DNA from: an uncultured Muribaculaceae bacterium
Lineage (GTDB): Bacteria > Bacteroidota > Bacteroidia > Bacteroidales > Muribaculaceae
DNA length: 11,820 bases
NCBI GenBank assembly: GCA_910579305.1
Contig: CAJTTA010000049.1
Span: 1 to 11,820 of the forward strand
Direction of reading: 5' to 3'
Shown here: one piece after another, positions 1-6,990 of the stretch
Layout of the letters: every line of letters begins with the position of its first letter
Numbering within the stretch: position 1 is the first letter of the stretch
The notes under the pieces: generated by a model
Told to the model about the DNA's origin: nothing
Seen by the model: the letters and a program-made list of their open reading frames with translations, nothing else
Databases searched by the model: none
Position numbers and translations under genes: made by a program

Positions 1-75
1 TCTATATCCTTTGGATAGGTCGTAAATTAAATATTCTTATCCCGAACTCGCGTTTTCAGAGTCAGGAGCCACAGT
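1..75. other. Intergenic left edge, no gene supported
   Basis: This AT-rich stretch follows the stop of the flippase gene. No ATG-initiated frame runs out of the window on the minus strand, and the short plus-strand open frame is only an antisense extension into the flippase gene. A 5-bp hairpin (TATCC, TTT, GGATA) at 5-17 has no following T-run on either strand, so I do not call it a terminator. Confidence 0.5.
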
Positions 76-1563
76 TTAGCGGCGTCGTTCGCATTTTATC
101 ACGATGCCGAGATATGCTGAGAGCATAATAGTGCGGGAGGCATAGGTGAGCCACATATGAGCGGGAAAGTTCAGCAGGTATTCTCCGCAGATCCAGAGAG
201 CTCCTGCAAGCAAGGCATATAGGCTCATGCGCCTCCATTGGTAGGGCAGCGGATAATAATGGCGTCCGGCCATGAGGCTCACGGCCATCATGAGGAAGTA
301 GCTTACAAGTGCCGCCCAGGCTGACCCCATATATCCTCCCGGTATCCCTATGAGCGGCACGAGCCAAAGGTTGAGAGCCAGCATCACGAGGAAGCAGCCC
401 ACCGACAGATACATACCCCACACCGTGCGGTCGGTGAGTTTATACCATAATGAGAGATTGAACGCGATTCCCATGCATAGCTCAGCTACCATCATTATCG
501 GCACCACATCGAGACCGGGCCAGTAAGCAGGCGATACAAATCTCTTGAGCACAGGCAGATAATACATGACAGCAAGGAAAATAAAGAGGCCGAAAATCAC
601 AAAGAATTTCATGGCGTCGCAGTAGGCCCGGGTCTTATCCTCGCCCCTGGCCTTGTCGCGCGCAAAAATGAAGGGCTCGTAGGCATATCTGAACGCCTGG
701 GTAAACATCACCATTACGATGGCGATCTTGATGTTTGCGCCATATATGCCCACCATTGCGCGGGCCCCCTCGGCGTCATCAGGGAAGAGATAGGGTATAA
801 TGATCTGCCCCATGTTCTGGCTCATTATGCCGGCCACACCGAGTATGAGCAGCGGCCAGGAATAGCGCAGCATTTGTCGCAGCAGAGTGCGGTCGAAGAT
901 ATAGCGGAAGCCCGTGAGCTGAGGCAGCAGACATATGAGCACGGCAAGAGTGGTGATGAAGTTGGCTACAAATATCCAGCCTATCCCATAAGACTCTCCT
1001 CCGGGAATGTGGTAGAACCAGCCTATGGATTGCGGGCAGTGCCGGTCGAGCCAGGGGCACAGAAGCAGGAAGAATAGGTTGAGCCCTATGTTAAGCCCTA
1101 CATTCAGGAATTTTATGGAGGCAAATCTCACTGCTTTTTTCTTGAACCGCAGATAGGCGAAGGGGATGTTGGAGAAAGCATCGAGCGCCACAATGACTCC
1201 GAGCATCCACACATAGTCGGGATGTGCCGGAAGCTTCAGCGCATCGCTCACGGGATTGATGAACAGGGAGATGAGCAGGATGAATGCAGCCGAAGTCATC
1301 CCCACGCTCATAAGCGAAGTGGAGTAGACCCGCTTGGAGTCCTCATGTTTGCCTGCAAACCGGAAGAAGCCTGTCTCCATGCCGTAGTTGAGTATCACAA
1401 GGGCTACGGCCGTAAAAGAATAGAGGTAGCTGACAATGCCGTATTCGGCAGGCTTGAAGATATATACGTATAGAGGCACGAGGCACCAGTTGAGGAAGCG
1501 CCCCACGATGGAACTGAGACCATATATGGCTGTCTCTTTGGCCAATGCTTTGATTCCGGCCAT
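76..1563 (-). CDS. Polysaccharide flippase, MOP superfamily (Wzx-like)
   Basis: This is a 495-residue polytopic inner-membrane protein of the oligosaccharide/lipopolysaccharide flippase type, which moves lipid-linked glycans across the cytoplasmic membrane. Hydrophobic segments run through the whole protein, for example at about 12-34, 43-64, 85-102, 117-137, 152-170, 195-214, 234-258, 275-292, 318-338, 351-372, 383-404, 411-432 and 446-463, giving roughly 12-14 helices. The N-terminus (KETAIYGLSSIVGRFLNW, residues 9-26) is typical of Bacteroidota members. A short basic tail (CERRR) ends the protein. The ATG at 1563 is the natural start, as the first helix follows directly. It is transcribed away from murF-alr and seems monocistronic within the window. 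The transported substrate (O-antigen, capsule, lipid II or other) cannot be read from the sequence; no glycosyltransferase genes lie beside it. Confidence 0.85.
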   Translation of the reverse strand: MAGIKALAKETAIYGLSSIVGRFLNWCLVPLYVYIFKPAEYGIVSYLYSFTAVALVILNYGMETGFFRFAGKHEDSKRVYSTSLMSVGMTSAAFILLISLFINPVSDALKLPAHPDYVWMLGVIVALDAFSNIPFAYLRFKKKAVRFASIKFLNVGLNIGLNLFFLLLCPWLDRHCPQSIGWFYHIPGGESYGIGWIFVANFITTLAVLICLLPQLTGFRYIFDRTLLRQMLRYSWPLLILGVAGIMSQNMGQIIIPYLFPDDAEGARAMVGIYGANIKIAIVMVMFTQAFRYAYEPFIFARDKARGEDKTRAYCDAMKFFVIFGLFIFLAVMYYLPVLKRFVSPAYWPGLDVVPIMMVAELCMGIAFNLSLWYKLTDRTVWGMYLSVGCFLVMLALNLWLVPLIGIPGGYMGSAWAALVSYFLMMAVSLMAGRHYYPLPYQWRRMSLYALLAGALWICGEYLLNFPAHMWLTYASRTIMLSAYLGIVIKCERRR

Positions 1564-1586
1564 GATGAATGAATAGTTAGATTGTG

Positions 1587-1594
1587 CGAAATTA
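1587..1594 (-). promoter_or_regulatory. Probable -7 element for the flippase gene
   Basis: On the minus strand this reads TAATTTCG, one mismatch from the Bacteroidota -7 consensus TAnnTTTG and identical to the -7 candidate of the aldolase gene. It would give a leader of only about 15-20 nt before the ATG at 1563. The matching -33 region is poor, and the spacer contains an 8-nt homopolymer (T-run on this strand, 1597-1604). The call rests on the -7 element and its position. Confidence 0.4.
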
Positions 1595-1671
1595 ACAAAA
1601 AAAATTCATACACTACATCGGGTGCTGTGATATTTTGCTTTAAATGTAGGCAATATGTGGGGAATTATTAT

Positions 1672-1679
1672 TAATTTTA
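1672..1679 (+). promoter_or_regulatory. Weak -7 candidate for murF-alr
   Basis: TAATTTTA matches TAnnTTTG at all but the last base and lies about 50 nt before the murF-alr start. No TTTG-like -33 box is found 19-21 nt upstream; the TTTG at 1634-1637 is too far away. The rest of the 168-nt divergent region shows no riboswitch-like or terminator-like structure that I can support. Confidence 0.25.
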
Positions 1680-1731
1680 CACTCCGATGCGTGTCGTTGT
1701 TCCGGCATGAATTCTCTAAAACAACCGATTC

Positions 1732-4224
1732 ATGATGAAGAAGGATTATACCATGCGTGACATAGCCCTCATTACGGGCGGGGTATTGCATGAAGGACAT
1801 CGGGGCGATTGCCACCCCATAGTGTCGCTTCTCACCGACTCGAGAAATATCGAGGCAGGAGAGGGCACCCTTTTTTTTGCCATAAGCACCGAGGCCAATG
1901 ATGGCCTGCGATACGTGGCCGATCTCTATGAGCGGGGAGTGCGCGACTTTGTGGTGGAGTCTTTGCCCGATTGTTATCTTGAAGACGCATGTTATGTAGT
2001 CGTGCCTTCGGCCGTGGAGGCCCTGCAGAAGCTTGCGGCTGCAAGGCGACGGGAATTTGAGGGCACAGTGATAGGCGTGACCGGCTCCAAAGGGAAGACG
2101 GTGGTCAAGGAGTGGCTTTATCAGGCTCTTGAGTCATTGACGGAGGCTATGCGCTCTCCGCGAAGCTACAATTCACAGATAGGTGTGCCGCTTTCCCTAT
2201 GGCGGCTTGACGACAGATTCAGCATGGCCGTGATAGAAGCCGGCATCTCAGGCACGGGAGAGATGGAGGTAATAGCTCCACTTATTGATCCCGATATTGT
2301 GGTGATAACTAATGTAGGTGAGGAGCATGCCCTCGGATTCCGCACACGCAGGGAGCATGTGGCCGAGAAAGTAGCGCTGGCCGCAAGTGCCTCCACTGTC
2401 ATATATGATGCCGATGATGAGCTCCTCCGCGAAATGGTGGAGATGATGGCCGGAGGTGATAAACTGCTTGTAGGTGTGAGCCGCAAGGATGAGAGTGCGC
2501 CCCTGTATGTGAAGGAAGTGACCACGGGCGAGAAGGGCCATGTGCGTGTGGCTTATATCTTCAGGGGGGAGGAGGAGAGCCTTGAGCTGCCCTTTGATTC
2601 GGCCTGGATGGTGAGCGATGCCTTATACGTGCTTGCCTCCTTGCTCGTGCTCGGCATGGAGCCGGCCCGCATCTCCTGGATCATGCGCGGTCTGCATCCA
2701 TTCCGCATCCGCATCGATGTCAACGAGGGGGTGAATGACTGTCTGCTGGCTTACGATAACTTCCCCTGCGACCTGCTCTCTCTTGAGAGTGCTCTGGATT
2801 TCATCAACCGGCGGGCCGACGAGCAGGGCCGTTCGCGCACACTCGTGCTTGCCTCCCTGCACAGTGACGGCATGGATGAGAGCAGGCTGTGTGCCCGTGT
2901 GTGCGAGCTTATGAAGCTTGCGCGCATAGACCGCTTCATAGGGGTCTCCCCCCTCTTCAGGCGTCATGCCGATATGTTCCCACCCTCATCCCGTCTGTTC
3001 GATTCCGCCTCCGAGCTGATGACACACATGTCGACCAGCGATTTTGAGAGTGAATTCATTCTCATCAAGGGTGCTCCGGAGAATGGACTGGAGTCGCTTA
3101 AGGTGGAGCTTGAGGCACGTACGCATGAGACGGTGCTGGAAGTGAACCTCGATGCCATAGTCAAGAATTTCAATTACTTCCGTTCGCACCTGCCACACTC
3201 CTCCGGGCTCATAGCCATGGTCAAGGCCTCGGGCTACGGAGCCGGAAGTCTTGAGATAGCCAAGACTCTCCAGGCCCAGGGAGCTGCCTATCTTGCGGTA
3301 GCTGTGCTTGACGAGGGCATAGAATTGCGGCGGGCCGGCATCACTATGCCGATAATGGTGATGAATCCCAAAGTGCTCAACTATAAGGCGATGTTTGCAC
3401 ATCGACTGGAGCCTGAAATATATAACGCGGGCATGTTGCGCGACGTGATGCGCGAAGCCTCAAAATGCGGCATAAGCGATTATCCCATACATATCAAACT
3501 GGATACCGGGATGCACCGCACAGGCTTCAATCCCGAGGAATTCTCCGAATTGCTCGGGCTGCTCAATTCTACCGATGCCGTGAAGGTGAGCACGTTGTTT
3601 TCGCATCTTGCCACGTCGGATTGTATGGATATGGATGAATTCACGCTCGCACAGCTCAGGCGTTTTGAAGATTACACCGTCAGCATAATGCAGGGACTCC
3701 CCTATGAGGTGAAGCGCCATGTGCTCAACACTGCCGGGATAGTGCGCTTTCCCGAATATCATTATGATTTCGCCCGCCTCGGCATAGGCCTTTACGGAGT
3801 GAACACGCTGCCCCCGGAGGTGGAGAAACCTTTGGAAGTGGTGAGCACCCTGCGCACTGTGATAATTGAGCTCAAGGAGCGCCAGGCAGGCGAGGCCATA
3901 GGCTATGCGAGAAGAGATGTGCTTTCACGTCGGGCCAGGATAGCCACCATACCCATAGGATATGCCGACGGGATGAACCGCCGCTTTGGCAATGGCCGCT
4001 CCCATGTGGTGGTAAATGGCCATGAAGTGCCCACGATAGGCAATATATGCATGGATGCCTGCATGATAGATGTGACGGGGGTGCCTTGCAGCGTCGGCGA
4101 TTCTGTAGAAATATTCGGGGAAGCCATGAGTGTGCAGCGTCTCGCCGATATACTTGACACCATACCTTATGAGGTGCTCACATCGGTGTCGCCGCGTGTG
4201 AAGCGTATATATTATAGAGAATGA
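1732..4224 (+). CDS. murF-alr: Bifunctional MurF ligase / alanine racemase
   Basis: This 830-residue fusion couples two steps of peptidoglycan precursor synthesis in the cytoplasm. The N-terminal half (about 8-455) is UDP-MurNAc-tripeptide:D-Ala-D-Ala ligase. It has an N-terminal MurF domain, a P-loop GVTGSKGKT at 115-123, the family signature RSPRSYNSQIGVPLSLW at 141-157, EAGISGTGEME at 169-179 and NVGEEH at 194-199. The C-terminal half (about 466-830) is a PLP-dependent alanine racemase (L-Ala to D-Ala). It has the PLP lysine K498 in AMVKASGYGAG, the strand KLDTGMHRTGF at 589-599, the catalytic tyrosine Y744 in IGYADG and the NICMD motif at 771-775. The fusion is known in Bacteroidota. The start is uncertain: ATGs at 1732, 1735 and 1753 are in frame, and homology would favour M8 (TMRDIALITGG) almost equally. 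Unusual points are K instead of the common N in the P-loop (residue 120) and an altered domain-3 motif at 342-347. It heads an operon with the next gene. Confidence 0.95.
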   Translation: MMKKDYTMRDIALITGGVLHEGHRGDCHPIVSLLTDSRNIEAGEGTLFFAISTEANDGLRYVADLYERGVRDFVVESLPDCYLEDACYVVVPSAVEALQKLAAARRREFEGTVIGVTGSKGKTVVKEWLYQALESLTEAMRSPRSYNSQIGVPLSLWRLDDRFSMAVIEAGISGTGEMEVIAPLIDPDIVVITNVGEEHALGFRTRREHVAEKVALAASASTVIYDADDELLREMVEMMAGGDKLLVGVSRKDESAPLYVKEVTTGEKGHVRVAYIFRGEEESLELPFDSAWMVSDALYVLASLLVLGMEPARISWIMRGLHPFRIRIDVNEGVNDCLLAYDNFPCDLLSLESALDFINRRADEQGRSRTLVLASLHSDGMDESRLCARVCELMKLARIDRFIGVSPLFRRHADMFPPSSRLFDSASELMTHMSTSDFESEFILIKGAPENGLESLKVELEARTHETVLEVNLDAIVKNFNYFRSHLPHSSGLIAMVKASGYGAGSLEIAKTLQAQGAAYLAVAVLDEGIELRRAGITMPIMVMNPKVLNYKAMFAHRLEPEIYNAGMLRDVMREASKCGISDYPIHIKLDTGMHRTGFNPEEFSELLGLLNSTDAVKVSTLFSHLATSDCMDMDEFTLAQLRRFEDYTVSIMQGLPYEVKRHVLNTAGIVRFPEYHYDFARLGIGLYGVNTLPPEVEKPLEVVSTLRTVIIELKERQAGEAIGYARRDVLSRRARIATIPIGYADGMNRRFGNGRSHVVVNGHEVPTIGNICMDACMIDVTGVPCSVGDSVEIFGEAMSVQRLADILDTIPYEVLTSVSPRVKRIYYRE

Positions 4225-4252
4225 AAAATTGCAGACTATATAAAAAAGTGAT

Positions 4253-5188
4253 ATGACAGACAACACTGAAGCTAATTCCCGTCCCTCGGGCCCTCCCACG
4301 CCTCCGCGTGTCACTCAGCCTCCCACGCCTCCGGCATTTCCGCGTATTGAGGACAATACCACCAGACTTATAAAGAGTCAGCCCGCGCAGAGAAAGACCT
4401 CCGTGTGGCTATGGGTGGGATTAGGCCTGGTTGCGGTAGCCTTGGCGATAGCCGCAGTGCTATGGTTTATCAGCACCGGCACGGAAAAGGACTATGATTA
4501 TTCCGATGGAGATCAGGTGCTGACGGAGCATGAGGTCTCATCATCGCCACTTGAGTCATCGCCTGTGGATGTGGCCACCGAAGAGCCTGCAGGCACTGCG
4601 ACTGTCGAAGCCAACCTTCTCACCGGACATGTCTACCTGGATGGCGAGCTGGGAGAAATCCCCTTCACACTCGATCTTGATATTTCTCCGTCAGGAAGAG
4701 TCAGCGGCATTTATTGGAACGTATTGTATGACCTGAAATTCCAAGTGACAGGCACACGCGACAGCAATGACGGCTTCTCGCTCGACATGTCGCGCGACGG
4801 AGTGACCACACCTCTGCGCCTTACCGCGCAGGGTGGCGGCCGATATGCCGGCACGTGGGGCAAGAAGCGCCAGACTGTGGATGCACGTCTGGAGAAGGGC
4901 ACGCGTCCGGGAGGCTCGGTCTCTTCAGCGGGAGCATATAAGGTGCGTGTGTCGGGCAACGGCATACGCGCTCTGGCCTATATTACAGAGGACTGCATAT
5001 GGTATGCCGATCAGGGTTCCGGGCCGGGCCACCGTCTTCGTGTGCGCGATATAGGCGATTTTGAATATGAAGTGCTCTCAGATATGGGCGCGAGGATAGC
5101 CACATTCTTCCTTATGGAGACTGCTTACGGAGTGAGCGGCACGATGAAAGACATCACAGGAAAGACATTCGAGATAATAGGAGAGTGA
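4253..5188 (+). CDS. Unrecognised single-pass membrane protein, Pro-rich N-terminus
   Basis: I do not recognise this 311-residue protein. Residues 1-50 are polar and proline-rich with two PPTPP blocks, followed by a basic stretch (QPAQRKTS) and one transmembrane helix at about 51-73. The positive-inside rule puts the N-terminus in the cytoplasm and the rest in the periplasm. Residues 78-118 form an acidic, Ser/Glu/Pro-rich linker. Residues 119-215 alternate hydrophobic and polar residues with many glycines (GHVYLDGELG, RYAGTWG), as in small beta-barrel or beta-sandwich domains. A Gly/Ser linker at 216-227 precedes a second beta-rich segment, 228-311. There is no lipobox, catalytic motif or zinc site. 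The gene begins 28 nt after murF-alr with no terminator between, so it is probably cotranscribed; an envelope role is only an inference from that. Its start is the only ATG before the proline-rich region. Confidence 0.8.
   Translation: MTDNTEANSRPSGPPTPPRVTQPPTPPAFPRIEDNTTRLIKSQPAQRKTSVWLWVGLGLVAVALAIAAVLWFISTGTEKDYDYSDGDQVLTEHEVSSSPLESSPVDVATEEPAGTATVEANLLTGHVYLDGELGEIPFTLDLDISPSGRVSGIYWNVLYDLKFQVTGTRDSNDGFSLDMSRDGVTTPLRLTAQGGGRYAGTWGKKRQTVDARLEKGTRPGGSVSSAGAYKVRVSGNGIRALAYITEDCIWYADQGSGPGHRLRVRDIGDFEYEVLSDMGARIATFFLMETAYGVSGTMKDITGKTFEIIGE
4292..4333 (+). repeat. Two 15-bp direct repeats, 27-bp period
   Basis: CCTCCCACGCCTCCG occurs at 4292-4306 and again, perfectly, at 4319-4333. The period is nine codons and encodes the two PPTPP blocks of the membrane protein's cytoplasmic tail. 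It looks like a short in-frame duplication that could expand or contract. Confidence 0.85.
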
Positions 5189-5214
5189 ATCACTGGCAGT
5201 TTTACATCGGGTAA

Positions 5215-5246
5215 TTTGCACGTTCCGCAAAAAAATAGTAATTTCG
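5215..5246 (+). promoter_or_regulatory. Bacteroidota-type promoter of the aldolase gene
   Basis: TTTG at 5215-5218 is separated by 20 nt from TAATTTCG at 5239-5246. This fits the Bacteroidota -33/-7 arrangement (TTTG, about 19-21 nt, TAnnTTTG) with one mismatch. The predicted transcription start is near 5250-5253, giving a leader of about 70 nt before the ATG at 5322. A 7-A run (5229-5235) lies in the spacer. It is the best promoter match seen in the window. Confidence 0.6.
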
Positions 5247-5251
5247 CGCTT

Positions 5252-5270
5252 AGAAGCTCATGAAGCTTCT
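5252..5270 (+). promoter_or_regulatory. 5'-terminal mRNA hairpin in the aldolase leader
   Basis: AGAAGCT (5252-5258) and AGCTTCT (5264-5270) pair perfectly around the loop CATGA. The hairpin sits where the transcript from the predicted promoter would begin and has no following T-run, so it does not look like a terminator of the preceding gene. A 5'-terminal stem of this kind may protect mRNA from decay or control the small leader ORF. An operator on DNA is the alternative, as the site is also an interrupted palindrome. Confidence 0.5.
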
Positions 5271-5304
5271 GAGAGTGTGTAAAAATTTCATTGATAGTAG
5301 ATAA
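5260..5304 (+). CDS. Possible 14-codon leader ORF upstream of aldolase
   Basis: An ATG located in the loop of the leader hairpin opens the short frame MKLLRVCKNFIDSR, which ends in TAA 17 nt before the aldolase ATG. It is not rich in one amino acid as attenuator peptides are, and no Shine-Dalgarno sequence is visible (which is common in Bacteroidota). It may be chance: a frame this short is expected by chance. It is listed because of its position. Confidence 0.2.
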   Translation: MKLLRVCKNFIDSR

Positions 5305-5321
5305 ACAACCCAAGTTTTACT

Positions 5322-6320
5322 ATGGTAAATTACAAAAACCTCGGCCTTGTCAACACCCGTGAAATGTTTGAGAAGGCTATCAAGGGAGGCTATGCCATCC
5401 CCGCGTTCAACTTCAACAACATGGAGCAGCTCCAGGCCATCATCAAGGCAGCCGCCGAGACCAAGAGCCCTGTGATCCTTCAGGTGTCGAAAGGTGCCCG
5501 CAATTATGCCAACTCCACTCTGCTCCGCTACATGGCGGAAGGCGCCGTGGAATATGCCAAGGAGCTCGGCTGGGAGCATCCCCAGATCGTGCTTCATCTC
5601 GATCATGGCGACAGCTTTGAGCTCTGCAAGAGCTGCATCGACTCCGGTTTCTCAAGCGTGATGATCGACGGTTCGCATCTTCCCTATGAAGAGAATGTGG
5701 CTCTCACCAAGCAGGTGGTAGACTACGCTCATCAGTATGATGTGACTGTAGAGGGTGAGCTCGGCGTGCTTGCCGGAGTGGAAGATGAGGTAAGCTCCGA
5801 CCATCACACCTATACAGATCCCGAAGAGGTGATCGACTTCGCTACCCGCACCGGTTGCGACTCTCTGGCTATCTCCATAGGCACAAGCCACGGCGCATAT
5901 AAGTTCACTCCCGAGCAGTGCACCCGCAATGCCGAGGGTAAGCTCGTGCCTCCCCCCCTCGCATTTGAGGTGCTTGACGCCGTGATGGAGAAGCTTCCCG
6001 GTTTCCCCATCGTGCTTCACGGTTCAAGCTCTGTGCCCCAGGAATATGTCGACATCATCAACACTCACGGCGGCAAGCTGCCCGATGCAATCGGCATCCC
6101 CGAAGAGGAGCTTCGCAAGGCTGCAAAGAGCGCAGTGTGCAAGATCAACATCGACAGCGACTCCCGTCTGGCCATGACGGCTGCAGTGCGCAAGGTATTC
6201 GTGGAGAAGCCCGGAGAGTTTGACCCCCGCAAATACCTCGGCCCCGCCCGTGACGAGATGGAGCGTCTCTACAAGCACAAGATCATCAATGTGCTTGGCT
6301 CCGACGGCAAGGCAGAGTAA
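5322..6320 (+). CDS. fba: Class II fructose-1,6-bisphosphate aldolase
   Basis: This cytosolic 332-residue enzyme cleaves fructose-1,6-bisphosphate to dihydroxyacetone phosphate and glyceraldehyde-3-phosphate in glycolysis, and runs in reverse in gluconeogenesis. It is a metal-dependent TIM-barrel. Visible are HLDHG at 92-96 (catalytic D94, zinc ligand H95), IDGSHLPYEENV at 115-126, EGELG at 144-148, the zinc-ligand histidine H190 in GTSHGAYKF, H233 in HGSSSVP (third zinc ligand), and NIDSDSR at 276-282 for phosphate and cation binding. The length is normal for the Bacteroidota form. Isoleucine is mostly ATC here, whereas neighbours use ATA heavily, a sign of high expression rather than transfer. 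It has its own predicted promoter and ends at a strong terminator, so it is probably a monocistronic unit, although no terminator separates it from the preceding gene. Confidence 0.97.
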   Translation: MVNYKNLGLVNTREMFEKAIKGGYAIPAFNFNNMEQLQAIIKAAAETKSPVILQVSKGARNYANSTLLRYMAEGAVEYAKELGWEHPQIVLHLDHGDSFELCKSCIDSGFSSVMIDGSHLPYEENVALTKQVVDYAHQYDVTVEGELGVLAGVEDEVSSDHHTYTDPEEVIDFATRTGCDSLAISIGTSHGAYKFTPEQCTRNAEGKLVPPPLAFEVLDAVMEKLPGFPIVLHGSSSVPQEYVDIINTHGGKLPDAIGIPEEELRKAAKSAVCKINIDSDSRLAMTAAVRKVFVEKPGEFDPRKYLGPARDEMERLYKHKIINVLGSDGKAE

Positions 6321-6331
6321 AGATACATGTG

Positions 6332-6352
6332 GTGTCCGGTCGCGTCCGGCAC
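6332..6352 (+). other. Small GC-rich inverted repeat after aldolase stop
   Basis: GTG-t-CCGG (6332-6339) can pair with CCGG-CAC (6346-6352) around a six-base loop, with one bulged T. It lies between the aldolase stop and the main terminator and could act as an extra 3' stabilising stem. It may be chance. Confidence 0.3.
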
Positions 6353-6361
6353 TTACGACTG

Positions 6362-6403
6362 AAAAAAGAATCGGCTCCCATAAAAGGAAGCCGATTCTTT
6401 TTT
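6362..6403. terminator. Bidirectional rho-independent terminator
   Basis: A 15-bp perfect inverted repeat (6362-6376 with 6389-6403) carries an A6 run on its left and a T6 run on its right. Within it, two further C-G pairs flank an ATAAAA loop after one C/A mismatch. On either strand this gives a GC-containing stem followed by a U-run. It lies 41 nt after the aldolase stop and 15 nt beyond the stop of the convergent gene at 6419, and so would end both transcripts. Confidence 0.93.
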
Positions 6404-6418
6404 CGGTTGAACATTCTC

Positions 6419-6967
6419 TTAGATAATGCGCAGCATGTGCATCTCCTCGGCAAGACTACGGCCCGAGAGTTCTCGCCGTTCCCCTATGATACGGGCAAGA
6501 GCCTCAAGAGGCGTGATGAGTCTGCTGTTGGCGAAGATACGCCTGGAACGGGTTATCGTATTGGACAGAAAAGCATCCAGCTCATCCTCCTCAAGACCGC
6601 ATTCCTCGCTTCCTTCGATCCTTATAGTCTCGGCTACACGGTCGAGCATGTCGGAGGGATCGCTGCCTCCGTCTCGCATCAGGCAGCGGGCCATGACATT
6701 GGCTATGGCCAGAGATGAAGTGAGCCGGTAGCCCTCAAAGATGCGGTGCCATGCGGCTTTCGGAGAAACCGAGGGGGAGCCTCCGAAATAGAATTCGCCC
6801 GTGAAACGCACCATGGGGCCGGGATAATCGATAGATACAGACGCCACTGACTCCAGAGCGTCGAGGCTGGCAAGACTTATGGCCATGCCGGCGAGAGCGT
6901 AGCAGCGGTCGGCTTCATTGCGATAGCCGAGAATATACTCATTCTTGTCTTTTTTCTCTTTCTTCAT
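6419..6967 (-). CDS. Unrecognised 182-residue cytoplasmic protein
   Basis: I do not recognise this protein. It begins with a highly charged segment (MKKEKKDKNE), has no signal peptide or membrane segment and is probably soluble. Residues about 15-40 look helical (EADRCYALAGMAISLASLDALESV), the middle contains FTGEFYFGGSPSVSPKAAWHRIFEGY (split at about 55-67 and 68-80), and the C-terminal half is acidic and helical (SEECGLEEDELDAFL near 118-132), ending in EEMHMLRII. It is the last gene of the minus-strand unit, starting 23 nt after the barrel gene's stop, and ends 15 nt from the terminator. The close spacing suggests cotranscription with an outer-membrane system, yet the protein itself looks cytoplasmic, so it could be a regulator, a chaperone or simply a passenger gene. 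Confidence 0.75.
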   Translation of the reverse strand: MKKEKKDKNEYILGYRNEADRCYALAGMAISLASLDALESVASVSIDYPGPMVRFTGEFYFGGSPSVSPKAAWHRIFEGYRLTSSLAIANVMARCLMRDGGSDPSDMLDRVAETIRIEGSEECGLEEDELDAFLSNTITRSRRIFANSRLITPLEALARIIGERRELSGRSLAEEMHMLRII

Positions 6968-6990
6968 AGTTATTTAACCATAGAGAACAA

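Noticed and set aside
5..17. TATCC-TTT-GGATA hairpin as terminator of the flippase gene
   Set aside because: Only 5 bp, AT-rich and with no T-run on the minus strand; chance is likely.
1634..1661. TTTG at 1634 with TATGTGGG as the murF-alr promoter
   Set aside because: The spacer is 16 nt rather than about 20, and the -7 match is poor.
2986..3402. 138-codon minus-strand frame opposite murF-alr
   Set aside because: It lies across the fusion's linker and racemase start, which are clearly coding on the plus strand.
6329..6731. Plus-strand frames of 101-129 codons after aldolase
   Set aside because: They run through the terminator hairpin or lie opposite the 182-residue gene, whose close spacing with the barrel gene and terminator is better supported.
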